Below, in pieces: positions 32,805 to 40,024 of a DNA stretch of 64,000 nt. The DNA comes from Bacillota bacterium (GTDB lineage Bacteria; Bacillota; Bacilli; Paenibacillales; Paenibacillaceae). The notes below the pieces were generated by a model. That model saw only the letters and a program-made list of their open reading frames with translations. It had not been told where the DNA came from and ran no database searches. The translations under genes were made by a program, and so were the position numbers. The DNA lies in NCBI GenBank assembly GCA_023391635.1, contig JAEWAQ010000033.1, positions 1-64,000 of the forward strand, given 5' to 3'. Position 1 is the stretch's first letter. The number at the start of each line of letters is the position of its first letter.

Positions 32805-35537
32805 TCACACCGCTTTTTCGATGGCCGCTTGCGCGGCGGCGATCCGGGCCATCGGAATCCGGTACGGTGAACAGCTGACATAGTGCAGCCCAACCTGGTG
32901 GCAATAAGCGATCGAGTCTTTGTCGCCTCCATGTTCGCCGCAGATGCCTGTCTTCATGCCTGGCTTGACGTTGCTTGCGGCTGCGATCGCCAGCTCGATC
33001 AATCGGCCTACCCCTTCCGTGTCCAGTGACTGAAACGGGTTGGCGGGCAATACCTTCTGATCGACGTAATAGGACAGAAATTTGCCCTCCGCATCGTCCC
33101 GGCTGCAGCCGAACGTCATCTGCGTCAGATCGTTCGTGCCGAAGGAGAAGAAGTCCGCATGCTCGGCGATTTGGCCCGCGGTCAGCGCGGCGCGCGGCAC
33201 TTCGATCATCGTCCCTACTTTGTACGGACACCCGGACAGCCGATCCTGCCCCAAAATTCGTTCCGCCGCCTGATCCGCCAATGCCCGCAATCGCTTCAGT
33301 TCGTTGGCGTGGCCGACCAGCGGGATCATAATATCGGGCAGCACGCGAATGTCGCGATCGATGCAGGCGGAAGCTGCACGAAATATCGCTTCGAGCTGCA
33401 TCTCGTAAATTTCCGGATAAATGATGCCCAGACGGCAGCCCCGCTGGCCCAGCATCGGATTCGCTTCATGCAATTCATGGATTTTGCGGACGATTCGCTG
33501 CAGCCGACCCAGCTCTTCGACATCGACCGCCATTTCCAGCTGCCGCCGCATTTCGTCGATCCTGGGCAAAAATTCGTGCAGCGGCGGGTCGAGCAGGCGG
33601 ACGGTAACCGGGAGTCCGTCCATCTCCGCGAAGATGCCCTCGAAATCCGACTGCTGCATCGGCAGCAGCATCTGCAGCGACTCTGCCCTCGCTTCCGGCG
33701 AATCGGCGAGGATCAGGCTTTGCATCACCGCCAGTCGCTCCGGCGTGAAGAACATATGCTCCGTCCGGCACAGCCCGATCCCTTGCGCGCCGAACGACCG
33801 GGCGATTCGCGCATCCTCGGGACTGTCCGCATTCGCATACACCTGCAGGCGGCGAATACCGTCCGCCCATTCCAGCACCTGCCTCAGCTCATCGGTGACC
33901 TCCGCTTCCTTCAGCGGCATGGCGCCCGCAATCACGCGTCCGCTTGCCCCGTCGAGCGTAATCCACTCGCCTTCGCCAATGCTGCCCGCTTCCGTTATCA
34001 TCCGTCTCTCTTCGAGATCGATCCGAATATCCTCGCACCCGCATACGCAAGGTTTGCCCATTCCTCTGGCAACGACAGCGGCATGGCTCGTCATCCCGCC
34101 CCGGCTGGTCAGCACGCCCTCCGCGGCCAGCACGCCGTGGATATCTTCAGGCGTTGTCTCGGCGCGCACGAGAATTACTTGCTTCCCGGCAGATCTCCAT
34201 TCGGCGGCGCGATCAGCGTCAAACACGGCGATGCCGATCGCCGCGCCGGGCGATGCCGGCAGCCCGGTCGCGAACACTTCCTCCACTTGGACCTCGTCGA
34301 TGCCCCGGTGCAACAGTTGGTCGAGATGGGACATCTCGATCCGCTGCATCGCTTCCTCTTTGCTGAGCAACCCTTCGTTCACCAGGTCCACTGCGATTTT
34401 CAGCGCAGCTTGGGCATTGCGCTTGCCGTTCCGCGTCTGGAGCATATACAATTTTCCGTTCTCAACCGTGAATTCGATATCCTGCATGTCCTTGTAATGT
34501 CGCTCCAGTTGGCTGCATACGCGTTCCAATTGGTCGTATACGACCGGCAATTCGTTTTTCAGCGTCTGAATCGTTTGCGGTGTTCTGACGCCTGCGACCA
34601 CGTCTTCGCCTTGCGCGTTCATCAAGTATTCGCCGAACAGCTCCCGCTCTCCCGTGGAAGGGTTGCGGGTGAACACGACGCCCGTTCCGCAATCGTCCCC
34701 CCGGTTGCCGAATACCATCGCCTGCACGTTGACGGCCGTCCCCTGTTCGTCCGGAATGCGGTGAACGGAGCGATACACTTGCGCGCGCGGGTTGTGCCAC
34801 GATGCGAACACGGCTTCCACCGCGAGCGCGAGCTGAACGCGGACATTTTGCGGGAAATCGCCGCCGGTATGCGTTCTATAGCATGCCTTGTACGCGGCAA
34901 TGAGTTCCTTCCACCCGTCAGCCGTCACCTCTTGGTCCAGCACTGCGCCCGCCTGCTTCTTCATGCGCACGAGCAACCGCTCGAACGCGATCGATTCGAT
35001 GCCCGACACGACGCTCCCGAACATCTGAATCAACCGCCGGTAGCAGTCATAGGCGAATCTCGCATTCCCCGTCAACTCCGCCAAGCCTTCCACCGTCCGG
35101 TCGTTCAGCCCCAGATTGAGAATCGTGTCCATCATGCCGGGCATCGAGGTGACCGAACCCGAACGCACCGACACCAACAGCGGACAGGCCGGATCGCCGA
35201 AAGCTTGCCCTCGCTGCCCTTCCAGCCTTGCCATAGCTTCCCGGGCCTGCTGCTCCAACCCGTCCGGAATCCGGTTTCCGGCACGGAAATACGCGCGGCA
35301 CGCTTCCGTCGTGATCGTGAACCCTTGCGGCACCGGCAGGCCGGCACGGGTCATCTCCGCCAAATTCGCGCCCTTCCCGCCCAGCAGCTCCTTCATGCCC
35401 GCATGGCCTTCCTCGAAGTCGTAGATCATTTTTGCAGCAGTTGCTTGCAAATGTGCCGCCTCTATCGTCGCATTGATCACGTTGTTCGCAAATGTTGCCT
35501 TTGTTTCGTCCGCTGTCCTATTCGCATTTCCCGTCAT
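32805..35537 (-). CDS. ppdK: Pyruvate, phosphate dikinase
   Basis: PPDK interconverts ATP + Pi + pyruvate and AMP + PPi + PEP. The 910-residue protein has the N-terminal nucleotide-binding region ('GGKGANLAEMTRAGLPVPQGF', 'SVRSGSVTSMPGMMDTILN'). The swivelling domain carries the catalytic histidine (GGMTSHAAVVARGMGKPCV), and the C-terminal PEP barrel has 'GIGLCRTEHMF' and 'GICGEHGGD'. I chose ATG 35537, eight bases after GGGGAAG and overlapping the upstream mini-gene stop as ATGA. This gives a 37-residue N-terminal extension over the usual start near 35426. Its regulator YqfL and the repressor ccpN lie just downstream. Confidence 0.95.
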   Translation of the reverse strand: MTGNANRTADETKATFANNVINATIEAAHLQATAAKMIYDFEEGHAGMKELLGGKGANLAEMTRAGLPVPQGFTITTEACRAYFRAGNRIPDGLEQQAREAMARLEGQRGQAFGDPACPLLVSVRSGSVTSMPGMMDTILNLGLNDRTVEGLAELTGNARFAYDCYRRLIQMFGSVVSGIESIAFERLLVRMKKQAGAVLDQEVTADGWKELIAAYKACYRTHTGGDFPQNVRVQLALAVEAVFASWHNPRAQVYRSVHRIPDEQGTAVNVQAMVFGNRGDDCGTGVVFTRNPSTGERELFGEYLMNAQGEDVVAGVRTPQTIQTLKNELPVVYDQLERVCSQLERHYKDMQDIEFTVENGKLYMLQTRNGKRNAQAALKIAVDLVNEGLLSKEEAMQRIEMSHLDQLLHRGIDEVQVEEVFATGLPASPGAAIGIAVFDADRAAEWRSAGKQVILVRAETTPEDIHGVLAAEGVLTSRGGMTSHAAVVARGMGKPCVCGCEDIRIDLEERRMITEAGSIGEGEWITLDGASGRVIAGAMPLKEAEVTDELRQVLEWADGIRRLQVYANADSPEDARIARSFGAQGIGLCRTEHMFFTPERLAVMQSLILADSPEARAESLQMLLPMQQSDFEGIFAEMDGLPVTVRLLDPPLHEFLPRIDEMRRQLEMAVDVEELGRLQRIVRKIHELHEANPMLGQRGCRLGIIYPEIYEMQLEAIFRAASACIDRDIRVLPDIMIPLVGHANELKRLRALADQAAERILGQDRLSGCPYKVGTMIEVPRAALTAGQIAEHADFFSFGTNDLTQMTFGCSRDDAEGKFLSYYVDQKVLPANPFQSLDTEGVGRLIELAIAAASNVKPGMKTGICGEHGGDKDSIAYCHQVGLHYVSCSPYRIPMARIAAAQAAIEKAV

Positions 35538-35713
35538 TTGCCATCTTCCCCGCTCTGTCCGTTTTTTTCCTTGCATTCCTTGCCGTCGCACACACCGTAC
35601 ATCTTCTTCACGCCGTTTGTCGGCAGCGTATACAGCACGTCTCCGCAATATTTGCAAATGACCGTTCCCAAATCGTTACTCTCTTTCACCAATTGAATTG
35701 CGCCGTCAGACAT
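35534..35713 (-). CDS. SR1P-like (GapA-binding peptide family) small protein
   Basis: A 59-residue protein starting at ATG 35713 behind GGGAGGGAG. Its core 'GTVICKYCGDVLYTLPTNGV' and 'KMYGVCDGKEC' resembles SR1P, the 39-residue GapA-binding peptide encoded by the B. subtilis sRNA SR1. Two Cys pairs (CKYC and CDGKEC) could bind zinc. Its stop overlaps the ppdK start, so ppdK translation is probably coupled to it. In B. subtilis SR1 is repressed by CcpN, and here ccpN is in the same cluster. The family call rests on short motif similarity. Confidence 0.75.
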   Translation of the reverse strand: MSDGAIQLVKESNDLGTVICKYCGDVLYTLPTNGVKKMYGVCDGKECKEKNGQSGEDGK

Positions 35714-35762
35714 GGTTCTTCTCCCTCCCGCGAAGAAATTTGGCAATTATCACCTCATTTAT

Positions 35763-35773
35763 TAGATGTCATA
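35763..35773 (-). promoter_or_regulatory. Candidate CcpN operator at the ppdK promoter
   Basis: TATGACATCTA, next to the -10 on the minus strand, matches 10 of 11 positions of the CcpN consensus TRTGHYATAYW as I recall it. CcpN in B. subtilis binds near -10 and blocks promoter escape, so the place is right. Nearby TGAGTCAT half-sites occur in opposite orientations at 35784 and 35826. Confidence 0.45.
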
Positions 35774-35802
35774 ATTATATATGTGAGTCATTTATATTTC
35801 AA
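35774..35802 (-). promoter_or_regulatory. Sigma-A promoter of the SR1P-like/ppdK operon
   Basis: On the minus strand, TTGAAA (35802-35797) and TATAAT (35779-35774) are 17 bases apart, an almost perfect sigma-A promoter. Transcription would start near 35767. A strong promoter of this kind needs a repressor if ppdK is to be gluconeogenic. Confidence 0.8.
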
Positions 35803-35848
35803 TAGGTGAACAAATAAAATGATTATGACTCATATTTATAATTAAGGG

Positions 35849-35879
35849 CAAAAAAAAGAGGACTCCGTAGCGGCTCCTC
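35849..35879 (-). terminator. Rho-independent terminator of nrdR
   Basis: On the minus strand, GAGGA...CCG and CGG...TCCTC arms form a hairpin followed by eight T. It lies 50 bases past the nrdR stop. Confidence 0.85.
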
Positions 35880-35928
35880 ACATCTTTATAAAATATGGTT
35901 TGTTTTTCGCTTTGCATCAAAGCAAATG

Positions 35929-36390
35929 CTACATTCCATGCTTATTGATCAGTCCGTTCAATTCCTTCAGGAACATGTTGATGTCTCTGAACTGCCGATA
36001 CACCGAGGCGAAGCGCACATATGCGACTTCATCGACCGGATACAGCATCTCCATGACGAGCTCCCCGATGACGCGGCTCTCCACCTCGGCCAGCGCTGTA
36101 TTGCGTACCTCGCGCTCCACGTCGGATACGATGACTTCCAGTTGTCCGACAGAGATCGGACGCTTCTCGCAGGCACGAAGCAGACCGCGCAACAGCTTGT
36201 CCCGACTGAATTCCTCGCGGCTGCCGTCTTTCTTGATGACGACAAACGGCGTCTCCTCCACCGTCTCGAACGTGGTGAATCTGCGATTGCACTTCTCGCA
36301 CTCACGGCGGCGCCGAATCGATTTGCTGTCATTGGCCGGTCTGGAATCGAGCACTTTGGTGCCGATATAGTCGCAATAGGGGCATTTCAT
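35929..36390 (-). CDS. nrdR: NrdR, ATP-cone repressor of ribonucleotide reductase genes
   Basis: NrdR senses ATP/dATP and represses nrd operons through NrdR boxes. The 153-residue protein has the zinc ribbon (CPYC at 3-6, then CEKC), the 'RRRRECEKCNRRFTTFE' bridge and the ATP cone ('VVIKKDGSREEFSRDKLLRGL'). Length and order are exactly those of the family. It is divergent from the SASP gene and has its own terminator. No nrd gene is in the window. Confidence 0.97.
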   Translation of the reverse strand: MKCPYCDYIGTKVLDSRPANDSKSIRRRRECEKCNRRFTTFETVEETPFVVIKKDGSREEFSRDKLLRGLLRACEKRPISVGQLEVIVSDVEREVRNTALAEVESRVIGELVMEMLYPVDEVAYVRFASVYRQFRDINMFLKELNGLINKHGM

Positions 36391-36487
36391 GGGAGACGTT
36401 GCTCCTTTCTTTTTTCCAAGGCTTTCCTATCATGAAAACTGTAATAACGGACACAATACAGTTACCAACCGCAAGGAGGTGAACATC

Positions 36488-36700
36488 ATGGCTAACAGCA
36501 ACCAACATGTAGTCCCTCAAGCAGGGCAAGCATTGGATCAAATGAAATTCGAAGTTGCACAATCGCTCGGCGTTCAGCTGAACCAAGGATACAACGGTGA
36601 TCTGCCGACGAGAGAAGCTGGCCGCATCGGGGGCAACATTACCCGTCAGCTGGTGCAAATCGCTGAACAGCAACTTGCCGGACAATTCGGCAATCGCTAA
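36488..36700 (+). CDS. Alpha/beta-type small acid-soluble spore protein (SASP)
   Basis: A 70-residue SASP that coats and protects DNA in dormant spores. The two family blocks are 'ALDQMKFEVAQSLGV' and 'GRIGGNITRQLVQIAEQQLA'. Between them comes 'NQGYNGDLPTREAG', including the GPR protease cleavage region. The ATG at 36488 has a very strong AAGGAGGTGA site; a longer frame from 36389 is not real. Forespore sigma-G control is expected, but I could not identify a clear sigma-G promoter by eye. Confidence 0.96.
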   Translation: MANSNQHVVPQAGQALDQMKFEVAQSLGVQLNQGYNGDLPTREAGRIGGNITRQLVQIAEQQLAGQFGNR

Positions 36701-36725
36701 ACCGCATCATGCATGAAATAGACGG

Positions 36726-36765
36726 GAAGCTTTGAAGCCGCAGTGCTTCAAGGCTTCTCTTGTCC
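36726..36765 (+). terminator. Terminator hairpin of the SASP gene
   Basis: A 13-bp stem (GAAGCTTTGAAGC / GCTTCAAGGCTTC, one G-U) with loop CGCAGT, followed by TCTTGTCCT. The U-run is weak but the stem is stable and starts 26 bases after the stop. Confidence 0.75.
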
Positions 36766-36811
36766 TATATAAACGGAAGGACAAAGTCGTTTCTTCTTGT
36801 ATATCGGCAAA

Positions 36812-37402
36812 TTAGAGCGAATCGTATACCTCTTGGTATTTCTTATAATAATACAACACACGCTGTACGTAATGTCTAGTCTCGCCGTATGGAATATTGT
36901 GCACCGTCTGCTCGCTGCCGTCCCACACGCGGTCGTTCAGCCATTGCTTCACCCGATTGGGGCCGGCATTGTAGGCGGCCAGCATGACGGGCAGATTGCC
37001 TTCGAACTGGCGGTTTAATTCCTTGATGTACCAAGTTCCGAGACGAATGCCGGCATCCGCCGTGCTGCCCGCATCTTGTACGGTTACATCCTTGAAGGAA
37101 GCTTCTTTCTGCAAAATCCATGCGGCCGTATCGGGCATAATTTGCATGATGCCGAGTGCGCCTTTGCGCGATACCGCATCCTCTTTGAAATTCGATTCCA
37201 CGCGGATGATCGCGGCGATCAAGAGCGGGTCTTGGCCGAATGCGGCAGCATGCTGCTTGATCTCCGATTTGAAATAGACGGGATAAATCGAGCGCCCAAT
37301 CCATTCCGAACGCACGAACATGACCGCGAGTACGACGAGAAGAAGCAGCAAAAACCATCGTTTGCGAGACTTCCTTCCGGACTGTCTTCTTTTCTTGCTC
37401 AT
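36812..37402 (-). CDS. Membrane-anchored lytic transglycosylase (SLT domain)
   Basis: A 196-residue Slt-type murein lytic transglycosylase. A basic N-terminus and one membrane helix (WFLLLLLVVLAVMFV) anchor it outside the membrane. The SLT fold has the catalytic Glu in 'IIRVESNFKEDAVS', then 'GALGIMQIMPDTAAW', 'AYNAGPNRV' and 'IPYGETRHYVQRVLYYY'. ATG 37402 overlaps the coaE stop by four bases. It cleaves peptidoglycan strands with 1,6-anhydro-muramyl formation, probably in wall turnover or sporulation. Confidence 0.93.
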   Translation of the reverse strand: MSKKRRQSGRKSRKRWFLLLLLVVLAVMFVRSEWIGRSIYPVYFKSEIKQHAAAFGQDPLLIAAIIRVESNFKEDAVSRKGALGIMQIMPDTAAWILQKEASFKDVTVQDAGSTADAGIRLGTWYIKELNRQFEGNLPVMLAAYNAGPNRVKQWLNDRVWDGSEQTVHNIPYGETRHYVQRVLYYYKKYQEVYDSL

Positions 37403-37995
37403 GCAAGCCCCAATTCCCGCCACAGCCGTTCCACCTGCAGCGCGGTCGATTCCGGACTTCCGCTATTGTCGATGACGAAATCCGCGAACGCCCGCTTCTC
37501 CTCGATGTCCATCTGAGCCGCCAGCCTCTTCTCGGCATCCTCTTGTGACAGCTTGTCCCTTGCCATCAAGCGCTGAAGCTGTTCCACGCGGGGGACGTAC
37601 ACGACGACTACGCGATCGAATTCGGCAGCGAGGCGGGATTCATACAGCAACGGAACGTCGACGACCGTCAGTCGATCGGGATGCAGGCGCTTGTTTTCTT
37701 GCATGCGCTCCCGCATCACGGCCCGAATGGCGGGGTGCGTAATGGACTCAAGCTGTTTGCGCTTGTCCGGATCGGCGAAAACGATCCCGCCGAGCCGCTT
37801 GCGGTCCAGCGTGCCATCCGGCTGCAGAAGCGCTTGTCCGAACTGCCCGACAATTTGTTCCAGCGCAGGCTGCCCTGGGCTAACGACTTCGCGGGCAATC
37901 CGGTCCAGGTCGATCAGCATGGCGCCTTTTTCGGTCAGCAGCTTCGCCACGGTGCTCTTGCCCGTGGCGATGCCGCCGGTAAGTCCTATGTTCAT
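37399..37995 (-). CDS. coaE: Dephospho-CoA kinase
   Basis: CoaE performs the last step of coenzyme A synthesis. The 198-residue protein starts 'MNIGLTGGIATGKSTVAKLL' with the Walker A loop. It also has 'GAMLIDLDRIAREVV', 'VFADPDKRKQLESITHPAIR' and 'VVDVPLLYES'. ATG 37995 follows AAAGGATGG; the longer frame runs into ytaF. It lies 14 bases behind ytaF and overlaps the lytic transglycosylase, in the usual Paenibacillus order polA-mutM-ytaF-coaE. Confidence 0.97.
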   Translation of the reverse strand: MNIGLTGGIATGKSTVAKLLTEKGAMLIDLDRIAREVVSPGQPALEQIVGQFGQALLQPDGTLDRKRLGGIVFADPDKRKQLESITHPAIRAVMRERMQENKRLHPDRLTVVDVPLLYESRLAAEFDRVVVVYVPRVEQLQRLMARDKLSQEDAEKRLAAQMDIEEKRAFADFVIDNSGSPESTALQVERLWRELGLA

Positions 37996-38009
37996 CGTGC
38001 CCATCCTTT

Positions 38010-38909
38010 TTAGAACAGTTTCAACAATCCCATCGCGATCAGAATGATGCCCGGCAACACAGTGAGCGGCCGCACCCAGCGCCAACCGGCCACGCGGAAT
38101 CCGACGCGGGTTCCCATCCACAGGAACAATCCGCCGGCAGCCGCGATCGTGGCGGAAGTGACAAGCGGCGGGAAGCCGACCATGGCAGCGCCGATGCCGG
38201 CGCCGAATGCGTCCAGCGACAGGGCCGTGCCGAGCAGGAATGCCTCGCCGACGGTGATCGTGCCGGACCGGTCCATGTCAGCCGCGGCAGGCGTGCGCAA
38301 AATTTGGACCACGATGCCCCACTGGCGAATTTCCAGCGTCCAAACCGTGCGCTGGGGAGCAGCGACGTCTGCGGCGGTGGCTATAGCGGGTTCGGTAGCA
38401 TTTGCGTTGGTTACGGTGGCTGTAATAGCTATGGCGGATTCGGCACCATTTGTATTTGCTGTGTTGGCAGCGGTGGTTGTAGCGGCTAAGGCGGGTTCGA
38501 CGTTTGCGGAGCGTTTAGTGGAAGCGGCGTTCGCGCTCATCCCGTCGAATTCCGATGCCAGCTGTTCATCCTTTTGATTGTCAGTCTGCTCGTTCGTTCG
38601 ATCGTCCGCACGTTCCGACTCGGAGTCCCTGCCCCTCATGAACTGGATGAGCGCCCAGAAGCCGATGCCGATCAGAATCGCGGCGCCGACGGATGATGCG
38701 GCGTGCGGAGGAATCCAGCGGACCAACAACGTCCCAACAAGCATCGCGATCAGAATGACCAATCCGGAACAGCACGAGATGATCCAGATCGATCGCGGCG
38801 GGATGCGGATTTGCCGAATGCCGTACGTAATGCCGACCCCGAAGCCGTCCAGACTGACGGCGAAAGCAAGCAGCAACAGAGAAGCGATAGAAGCGAGCGA
38901 TGCCAGCAT
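38010..38909 (-). CDS. ytaF: Sporulation membrane protein YtaF, with a long low-complexity insertion
   Basis: A 299-residue integral membrane protein of the YtaF/MntP-like family. Helices 1-3 (LLLLAFAVSLDGFGVGITYG and following) and the second half ('GEAFLLGTALSLDAFGAGIG') repeat the same S-LDxFG motif. An EF-hand-like loop DMDRSGTITVGE (211-222) occurs as in other YtaF proteins. Residues about 93-187 are a hydrophilic, Ala/Thr/Asn-rich block not present in normal YtaF, which is near 210 residues, so the central loop is expanded by about 90 residues. Its cellular role is not settled. Confidence 0.88.
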   Translation of the reverse strand: MLASLASIASLLLLAFAVSLDGFGVGITYGIRQIRIPPRSIWIISCCSGLVILIAMLVGTLLVRWIPPHAASSVGAAILIGIGFWALIQFMRGRDSESERADDRTNEQTDNQKDEQLASEFDGMSANAASTKRSANVEPALAATTTAANTANTNGAESAIAITATVTNANATEPAIATAADVAAPQRTVWTLEIRQWGIVVQILRTPAAADMDRSGTITVGEAFLLGTALSLDAFGAGIGAAMVGFPPLVTSATIAAAGGLFLWMGTRVGFRVAGWRWVRPLTVLPGIILIAMGLLKLF

Positions 38910-39084
38910 GCCGTTCTCCCTTCGGATGATGTTCTGAATCATCCTATGCGGGAAACCGGGCGAATGCCCCGAAAATAAACGATTGACCGCCGCACGCACC
39001 AATTTGGCGACCACACCGCTACCGCTACCTCCACCGACCGACCACCGAGCGCACCGATTAGGCAACCGCAGCGTCTATTCCGAC

Positions 39085-39999
39085 TTACCGACCACCATCG
39101 CCGTCCAGGCGGCGTTTCACCGCATTGGCAGTCTGGCGCCCGCGGGCGCCGATCCCGGAAGCCACGCCGCGCGGCAGGCGCTGACAGCGCGGGCACGTAT
39201 GCGTGCCGCGACCGCCCACGACCGATTTCTCGATCGGGCTGCCGCAAGCGACACACGGTTCGCCCGTGCGCCCGTACGCCCTCAGCTGGTGCTGGAACAT
39301 GCCCATCTCGCCTTGTCCGTTCACATAAGATTTCACCGAGGAACCCCCGGCAGCCACGGCGGCGCCCAGCGTCTCAATGATCGCCCCGTGCAGCCGATCC
39401 TTCTCCGCTCGCTTGAGCGAATCCGCCGTCCGCTCGGGATGAATCCCGGCCATATGCAGCGCTTCATCCACATAAATATTGCCCAGGCCGACGATGACTT
39501 CCTGGTTCAGCAGCAGCGGCTTGATCTTCGTCGTCCTGCCGTGCAGCGCGGCGGCGAACGCCTCCGGCGTGAACGCGTCAGCCAACGGCTCTAACCCCAG
39601 TTTATTCAACGGCGGATGCCGCCATTCTTCATCGGACGCGAATACGTGCATCGTGCCGAACTGGCGGACATCCTTGTACCGCAGCGCCGTACCGTCCGTG
39701 AAATGAAAGATCACGTGCGTATGCAGTTCCACCGGCTCATCGTCGCGGAACAGCCCGTACCGTCCTTCCATCCTCAGGTGGGAGACGACCGTACATCCGT
39801 CCAGCAGCAGACGAATGAACTTGCCACGCCGCTCTACGCCGATGAACGATCTTCCCTCCAATAGGGCCGCGAACTCAGCCGGATCGTCGGGCCGCTGCAA
39901 AATGCGCGGCAAGCTCACCGTTACGCGGGCGATCGTCTTGCCCGTTATCAACTTCTCCAGCGTGCGGCATACCGTCTCTACTTCCGGCAACTCCGGCAC
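39085..39999 (-). CDS. mutM: Formamidopyrimidine-DNA glycosylase
   Basis: MutM (Fpg) removes 8-oxoguanine and FaPy lesions. Mature Pro-Glu at the N-terminus (PELPEVETV), the Lys region 'ERRGKFIRLLLD', 'NQEVIVGLGNIYVDEALH' and the zinc finger with CVACG and CPRC are all present. The start is GTG 39999 with GGAAGG upstream. The protein is 304 residues because a basic tail of about 27 residues (beginning LPRGVASGIGARG) follows the zinc finger, where the family usually stops. It follows polA by 25 bases. Confidence 0.96.
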   Translation of the reverse strand: MPELPEVETVCRTLEKLITGKTIARVTVSLPRILQRPDDPAEFAALLEGRSFIGVERRGKFIRLLLDGCTVVSHLRMEGRYGLFRDDEPVELHTHVIFHFTDGTALRYKDVRQFGTMHVFASDEEWRHPPLNKLGLEPLADAFTPEAFAAALHGRTTKIKPLLLNQEVIVGLGNIYVDEALHMAGIHPERTADSLKRAEKDRLHGAIIETLGAAVAAGGSSVKSYVNGQGEMGMFQHQLRAYGRTGEPCVACGSPIEKSVVGGRGTHTCPRCQRLPRGVASGIGARGRQTANAVKRRLDGDGGR

Positions 40000-40024
40000 T
40001 GTCGTTCACCTTCCATACTAAACT

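Noticed and set aside
33159..35696. 845-codon plus-strand frame opposite ppdK
   Set aside because: It is antisense to a clear enzyme gene; length comes from high GC in third positions, and no domain or ribosome site is seen.
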